Shown here: positions 5,920-8,705 of the stretch, piece by piece
How positions within the stretch are numbered: position 1 is the first letter of the stretch
Layout of the letters: each line of letters opens with the position of its first letter
Origin: an uncultured Eubacteriaceae bacterium
GTDB taxonomy: Bacteria; Bacillota; Clostridia; Eubacteriales; Eubacteriaceae
Direction of reading: 5' to 3'
Length of the DNA stretch: 8,705 bases
NCBI GenBank assembly: GCA_947625175.1
Contig: CANQNI010000060.1
Span: forward strand, 1-8,705
Program-made: the position numbers and the translations under genes
The notes under the pieces: generated by a model
The model's database searches: none
The model's input: only the letters and a program-made list of their open reading frames with translations
Told to the model about the DNA's origin: nothing

Positions 5920-6073
5920 AAATAAAACCATCACAAAAGAAAGCTTTGAATATTTTATTGATTCTCTAGAAGAAAAAGTAAAAAACGAAGAAATTGATAC
6001 AAATGAAATCTTTAAAATATTAAGAAGATTTAAAGATAGATTTTTTTACTCTGTAGAAGAGTTGCAAAAATAA
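5912..6073 (+). CDS. Very small phage protein (53 residues), unknown function
   Basis: The ATG lies within the last 8 nt of the preceding gene (ATGATTAA), the same junction form seen at 1043, 1846 and 2613. The frame is 53 codons, ending at TAA 6071-6073. The product is entirely charged helix (KESFEYFIDSLEEKVKNEE, then FKILRRFKDRFF). There is no Shine-Dalgarno, so translation would rely on coupling. It occupies a 215-nt stretch that is otherwise without a gene. Confidence 0.6.
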   Translation: MIKNKTITKESFEYFIDSLEEKVKNEEIDTNEIFKILRRFKDRFFYSVEELQK

Positions 6074-6134
6074 AGATTATTATATTGAAGAGGAATAAAA
6101 TAAAATTATTAAAATTTAAAAGTTAGGAACTAAA

Positions 6135-6392
6135 ATGGATCCAAAAGAAATACTGATGACTATAATTAAAAATGCCTGTAGCGAATGTAATAGCCTTGTT
6201 TTTGAAGGCGATATTATTAAAACGGAATTCTATGATTTAGACCCACAAATTCAGATTATCTTTGATTTGACTAAACAGGTTAGTATCGGTGCTTTTAATG
6301 AACAGAATAAAGTTTTTACTGATCTGGATGACTTCATTGAAGAAATTAAAAAAAGAGATTTGAATTTTCTGTTAAAAAACATTGATGCTTAA
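6135..6392 (+). CDS. Small phage protein, unknown function; last gene of the operon
   Basis: An 85-residue acidic protein with AGGA 6 nt before the ATG. It has an N-terminal helix (MDPKEILMTIIKNA), two close cysteines (CSECNS), then short strands and a C-terminal acidic helix (DDFIEEIKKRDLNFLL). The two cysteines are too few for an obvious zinc site. The 61-nt A/T-rich gap before it (6074-6134) holds no gene. A weak promoter-like pair there (TTGAAG at 6085, TATTAA at 6107) is not convincing in such A/T-rich DNA. It is the last plus-strand gene before the 264-nt non-coding stretch. Confidence 0.7.
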   Translation: MDPKEILMTIIKNACSECNSLVFEGDIIKTEFYDLDPQIQIIFDLTKQVSIGAFNEQNKVFTDLDDFIEEIKKRDLNFLLKNIDA

Positions 6393-6409
6393 AGATAGAG
6401 TATAATATT

Positions 6410-6443
6410 AAAAAGGCTCTATTGAATTACAATCAATAGAGCC
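6410..6443 (-). terminator. Intrinsic terminator, minus strand
   Basis: GGCTCTATTG and CAATAGAGCC (6415-6424 and 6434-6443) form a perfect 10-bp stem (11 with the next A-T pair) around a 9-nt loop. Read on the minus strand, the stem is followed by TTTTTAAT. Read on the plus strand, it is followed by ACCACCACC with no T-run, so it is directional and should not stop the operon on the plus strand. Confidence 0.75.
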
Positions 6444-6454
6444 ACCACCAATAA

Positions 6455-6486
6455 CCATGATAAAAGCTCTCACCTAATTATCATGG
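6455..6486. repeat. Inverted repeat: 9-bp stem with 14-nt loop
   Basis: CCATGATAA (6455-6463) and TTATCATGG (6478-6486) are perfect inverted repeats around the loop AAGCTCTCACCTAA (6464-6477). Within the candidate minus-strand RNA the loop reads TTAGGTGAGAGCTT. Confidence 0.8.
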
Positions 6487-6568
6487 CTTCAAAATAAGCT
6501 AAGCACCGGGGGATTTCTGTCTTTTTTCAGCCCTCACCCTAGGTGGCTTTCCTTATTTTTAGAAAATT

Positions 6569-6597
6569 ATTATACCACTTTATGGAAAATATGGAAA
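6569..6597 (-). promoter_or_regulatory. Sigma-A-type promoter with extended -10, minus strand
   Basis: On the minus strand, -35 TTTCCA (6597-6592; 4 of 6 to consensus), a 17-nt spacer, and -10 TATAAT (6574-6569; 6 of 6). TGG directly before the -10 gives the TGn extended motif. It points into the candidate small RNA, with the start expected near 6562. Confidence 0.65.
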
Positions 6598-6598
6598 A
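6581..6598. repeat. Tandem 9-bp direct repeat TATGGAAAA x2
   Basis: TATGGAAAA occurs twice without a gap (6581-6589, 6590-6598). The second copy contains the -35 of the minus-strand promoter and the first lies in its spacer, a position where a bound protein would block or aid RNA polymerase. Confidence 0.6.
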
Positions 6599-6629
6599 TC
6601 CAACGGCTAAACAACTTTATTGAAACCGT

Positions 6630-6648
6630 TTAAATTTAATGAATTTAA
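6630..6648. repeat. Short inverted repeat upstream of the 6657 gene
   Basis: TTAAATT (6630-6636) and AATTTAA (6642-6648) form a 7-bp inverted repeat with a 5-nt spacer, ending inside the AAGGGG (6647-6652) ribosome binding site. It could be a weak hairpin touching the ribosome binding site or a small operator. In A/T-rich DNA it may be chance. Confidence 0.35.
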
Positions 6649-6656
6649 GGGGTTAG

Positions 6657-6941
6657 GTGAGAGCTTGTAAAGTTATTCAAAAAGCTAAAGAAATGGTTAA
6701 TAAACTAAAACCTTACCGATTTTATATAAAGAAAAAGCCTTTATTATCCCGATGGCTTTCGGTAGAAAAACAGTTTTTTATTGATGTTTTAGGGCTGAGT
6801 GAACAGGATGCGCTTAGATGGTTTTTAATGAATAATAGTCTGGCTCCACCGAGCCAGTTTTTTAACCGTTACGATTTAAAAATTACAGAGTGGTATCCGG
6901 GAATGCCTGATTATATAAATGAACAGGAATGGCTTAATTGA
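6657..6941 (+). CDS. Orphan 94-residue phage protein, unknown function
   Basis: Starts at GTG 6657 with AAGGGG (6647-6652) 4 nt upstream. An in-frame ATG at 6693 (82 residues) is possible but has only a poor ribosome binding site. The N-terminus is a basic helix (KVIQKAKEMVNKLK). The middle is aromatic and basic (YRFYIKKKPLLSRWL), then come a helix (EKQFFIDVLGLSEQDALRWFLM) and a Trp/Pro-rich C-terminus (ITEWYPGMPDYINEQEWLN). No family recognised. It lies alone between the candidate small RNA and the vapE promoter. Its start is embedded in the 14-nt sequence complementary to the upstream hairpin loop, so translation may be regulated by RNA structure. Confidence 0.7.
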   Translation: MRACKVIQKAKEMVNKLKPYRFYIKKKPLLSRWLSVEKQFFIDVLGLSEQDALRWFLMNNSLAPPSQFFNRYDLKITEWYPGMPDYINEQEWLN

Positions 6942-6966
6942 TAGGTTTTGAATAACGATTTATAAT
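6938..6966 (+). promoter_or_regulatory. Strong sigma-A promoter for the VapE-family gene
   Basis: TTGATA (6938-6943; 5 of 6 to consensus), a 17-nt spacer, and TATAAT (6961-6966; 6 of 6). The expected start is near 6973, giving a leader of about 25 nt before the ATG at 6999. GAGGA (6990-6994) is the ribosome binding site. The -35 overlaps the TGA of the preceding gene. It is the clearest plus-strand promoter in the window. Confidence 0.75.
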
Positions 6967-6998
6967 CAACAAAACTTATTAAGGAACACGAGGAAATT

Positions 6999-8660
6999 AT
7001 GATAATAAGCACCGGAAGGAGCCGGAAGGCCCGACACTGGCAGGAAGAAGAAATTGAATTTAATGATCTGGTAGAAAAAGTCGCTAAGCCAACGGTAACT
7101 GATGAATCCTTTTCTGATTATCTTCAATTAAGTACAGATGAACAGGATGAATTAAAAGACGTTGGAGGCTTTGTCGGGGGCAGGCTCAAAAATGGAAGAC
7201 GTAAAAAAGGAAATGTTATCGACCGATCGCTTATCGCCTTAGATGCTGATTTTCTTGAATCACAGGAGAACCTTCAAAGAGTTATTAAGAAACTGGACGA
7301 TACCGGTTATGAATACCTGGTATACAGTACCAGAAAAAATACAAAAGAAAAACCGAGAGCCCGGATTATTCTCCCTCTTGAAGAATCGATTCCTGAACCA
7401 GCCTATGAACCGATAGCGAGAAAGCTTTGTCAGACACTCGGGATGAGTTATTTCGATAAAACAACAGTCGAATCAAATAGACTGATGTTTTGGCCGTCTG
7501 TAAGTTCGGACATGGAAGAGTGTTACTTTTCTACTTTTAATCCGATTAGTGATCAAATTTTAAATGGTCTTAATTATCTTAACGCAAATTATACCGATTG
7601 GCAAGATCAGCGGGAATGGCCTAGATTTCCCGGTGAAAAGGAGATACTTACCAGGACAGCTCGAATACAGGAAGATCCACTCGAAAAGAAAGGGCTAATT
7701 GGCACTTTCTGCAGAGAATATTATCCAATTCAAAATGTAATAAACAAATTCCTGTCGGATTTATATGAACAGGTTGAAGAAGATCGTTATACCTGGATTA
7801 ACGGATCCACAGCAGCCGGAGCCGTTGTCTATAATGATGGTCGCTTTTTATACAGTAACCATGATACGGACCCTGCCGGCGGGATACTCTGTAATGCTTT
7901 CGATCTGGTTAGAATTCACAAATTCGGTCATCTGGGAAAAGCCAAGTCTGAAACTGCCATGCTTGAATTTGCTGCTAATGATGAAAAGGTTCGAACCAGA
8001 CAGGCCAAAGAGGAGATGGCCGATTTAGAAACAGAGGAACCGGAAGTACCGGAGGAGATTGAAAAGCAGAAAGTCCAGCAGTCACTCAGAGCTCTCTTAA
8101 CCAGGAATAAACGGGGAGAGATAGAACCGACTATTGAAAATGTCAGACTGATATTTGAAGAAGATCCGGCTTTTAAAGATAAGTACTATTACGATTCCTA
8201 CACCGACCGCTATGTTGTGCTGGCTCCAATGCCCTGGGATTTAAAAACTCAAAGTTATCCCAGAGACTGGGAGGATGTAGATGATGATCAGATTAGAAAC
8301 TATCTCGAGAGAGTTTACGGGATCTATCATATTCAGAAAACAGCAGCTGGTATTAACGTAGCCTTTAACAACCATAGCCATCATCCGATTAAGGAATACC
8401 TGGAATCCCTAAAGTGGGATCAAAAGGAAAGAATAGACACGCACTTAATTGACTACTTTGGGGCGGAGGATAATTCCTTTACCAGAGAGGCGATGCGTAA
8501 ATGGCTCTTAGCTGCAGTTTCGAGAATTTTTAAACCAGGAACTAAATATGATGAAATGTTAATTCTGGTCGGAAAAGAAGGGGTTGGTAAATCCACATTC
8601 TTTAACCGGCTCGGTGGTAAATGGTTTACCGATTCACTGGACCAGTTTAAAGGTAAGTAA
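6999..8660 (+). CDS. VapE-family phage primase/helicase, interrupted by an in-frame stop
   Basis: A replicative primase-helicase type protein ('virulence-associated protein E'), expected to unwind and prime phage DNA. Residues about 70-180 are primase-polymerase-like: LIALDADF (78-85, D82 and D84 as metal-binding candidates), YSTRKNTKEKPRARIILPL (109-127) and VESNRLMFWPS (157-167). Residues about 285-312 carry the linker motif NAFDLVRIHKFGHLG. From about 380 the VirE/AAA+ helicase domain begins, with the conserved HHPIKEYLESLKWD block (461-474) and Walker A GKEGVGKST (525-533). Relatives are, from memory, roughly 750-800 residues. This frame stops at codon 554 (TAA, 8658-8660), before Walker B, yet continues in frame with family residues. 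It is more G+C-rich than the upstream genes and has its own promoter. Confidence 0.9.
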   Translation: MIISTGRSRKARHWQEEEIEFNDLVEKVAKPTVTDESFSDYLQLSTDEQDELKDVGGFVGGRLKNGRRKKGNVIDRSLIALDADFLESQENLQRVIKKLDDTGYEYLVYSTRKNTKEKPRARIILPLEESIPEPAYEPIARKLCQTLGMSYFDKTTVESNRLMFWPSVSSDMEECYFSTFNPISDQILNGLNYLNANYTDWQDQREWPRFPGEKEILTRTARIQEDPLEKKGLIGTFCREYYPIQNVINKFLSDLYEQVEEDRYTWINGSTAAGAVVYNDGRFLYSNHDTDPAGGILCNAFDLVRIHKFGHLGKAKSETAMLEFAANDEKVRTRQAKEEMADLETEEPEVPEEIEKQKVQQSLRALLTRNKRGEIEPTIENVRLIFEEDPAFKDKYYYDSYTDRYVVLAPMPWDLKTQSYPRDWEDVDDDQIRNYLERVYGIYHIQKTAAGINVAFNNHSHHPIKEYLESLKWDQKERIDTHLIDYFGAEDNSFTREAMRKWLLAAVSRIFKPGTKYDEMLILVGKEGVGKSTFFNRLGGKWFTDSLDQFKGK

Positions 8661-8705
8661 GCCTATGAAATTTTGCAGGGCGCCTGGATTATTGAAATCG
8701 GCGAG
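8658..8705 (+). pseudogene. In-frame TAA and continuation of the VapE reading frame (cut by window end)
   Basis: After TAA at 8658-8660 the same frame reads AYEILQGAWIIEIGE to the last base. This is the expected Walker B region, which in relatives reads close to 'GK(D/E)AYEQLQGAWIIE(I/L)GEL'. The stop sits where an Asp or Glu is expected, so a single G-to-T change (GAA to TAA) explains it. The remaining C-terminal part lies outside the window. Confidence 0.85.

Larger units (their letters stand above)
6410..6562 (-). ncRNA. Candidate standalone small RNA, minus strand (about 150 nt)
   Basis: This is the content of the 264-nt gene-free stretch 6393-6656. On the minus strand there is a full transcription unit: a promoter with extended -10 (6597-6569), a predicted start near 6562, and an intrinsic terminator ending in five Us (6443-6410). 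The RNA is much richer in G+C than its surroundings in places (GCCACCTAGGGTGAGGGCTG; CCCCCGGTGC). It can form a small hairpin GCTT/AAGC (6499-6486), a 9-bp hairpin CCATGATAA/TTATCATGG (6486-6455) with a 14-nt loop, and the terminator. GCCACC near its 5' end can pair with GGTGG just before the terminator, closing the whole fold. No known RNA family recognised. Expression is inferred, not shown. Confidence 0.6.
6464..6666. repeat. Separated 14-bp inverted repeat: hairpin loop and start region of the 6657 gene
   Basis: The loop AAGCTCTCACCTAA (6464-6477) is the exact reverse complement of TTAGGTGAGAGCTT (6653-6666). The latter covers the GTG start of the gene at 6657 and the bases around it. A related, imperfect version (CTAGGGTGAGGGCTG, minus strand, 6542-6528) lies near the 5' end of the candidate RNA. 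Confidence 0.85.

Noticed and set aside
6382..6406. Plus-strand promoter TTGATG ... TATAAT before the RNA region
   Set aside because: The spacer is only 13 nt, and no good -35 sits at 16-18 nt. The TATAAT is probably a by-product of A/T-rich DNA.
6529..6560. Plus-strand terminator for the operon (CACC/GGTG hairpin followed by TTTCCTTATTTTT)
   Set aside because: The inner stem is only 4 bp with a bulged outer stem and a broken T-tract. It may cause some termination but is too weak to call.
6393..6656. CRISPR array, tRNA or known riboswitch in the non-coding stretch
   Set aside because: There is no regular repeat-spacer pattern, no cloverleaf or TTC arm, and no riboswitch core that I recognise; on the minus strand no gene follows the hairpins.
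7765..8028. 87-codon plus-strand frame inside the VapE gene
   Set aside because: It is a different frame within a well-supported, conserved coding region; it is a shadow with no family resemblance.
8651..8660. Intron or stop-codon recoding as explanation for the TAA in vapE
   Set aside because: The family sequence continues immediately and in frame after the TAA, leaving no room for an intron, and TAA ends many other genes in the window.

Overview
The window is part of the early/replication region of a temperate phage or prophage-like element. The likely host is a low-GC Gram-positive-type anaerobe (Bacillota or relatives, possibly Halanaerobiales-like). That placement rests on AT-rich DNA, Lys/Glu/Ile/Asn-rich proteins, GGAG-type ribosome binding sites, use of all three stop codons (standard code 11), and a family-A phage DNA polymerase plus VapE-type primase/helicase pair, which is typical of Gram-positive siphophages. 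The host is inferred; no host gene is visible.

Layout. Bases 1-837 hold the C-terminal polymerase domain of a family-A DNA polymerase whose N-terminal half lies outside the window. Bases 844-6392 form one tightly packed plus-strand operon of about 18 small genes, mostly abutting or overlapping by 1, 4, 8, 14 or 23 nt. Two of these genes (5286-5459 and 5912-6073) are below 60 codons but fit the operon exactly. Recognisable members are an NGYGAS-motif phage protein, a DUF4313-like protein, a phage protein with an Arg-rich N-terminus, a helix-turn-helix protein, a DUF4406 (nucleoside deoxyribosyltransferase-like) protein and a YubB/DUF1281 ferredoxin-like protein. Three neighbouring genes (1662, 1846, 2613) carry four copies of one approximately 45-residue two-helix module, an apparent local duplication family.

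Bases 6393-6656 carry no protein gene on the plus strand. They do hold what looks like a complete small-RNA gene on the minus strand: an extended -10 promoter (6597-6569), about 150 nt of relatively GC-rich, foldable sequence, and an intrinsic terminator with a U-run (6443-6410). A 14-nt loop in this region is perfectly complementary, on the plus strand, to the translation start of the next gene (6657). This is the best candidate for something undescribed.

Bases 6657-6941 encode an orphan 94-residue protein. A near-consensus sigma-A promoter (TTGATA-17-TATAAT, 6938-6966) overlaps its stop codon and should drive the VapE-family primase/helicase gene at 6999. That gene reads well through the Walker A motif and then meets an in-frame TAA (8658-8660). 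The same frame continues with unmistakable VapE residues (AYEILQGAWIIEIGE) to the end of the window, so the gene carries a nonsense mutation or a sequencing error.

Together, polymerase and VapE would copy the phage genome. The small genes between them are accessory, with plausible roles in host takeover, regulation or nucleotide metabolism, but no function can be assigned to most of them.
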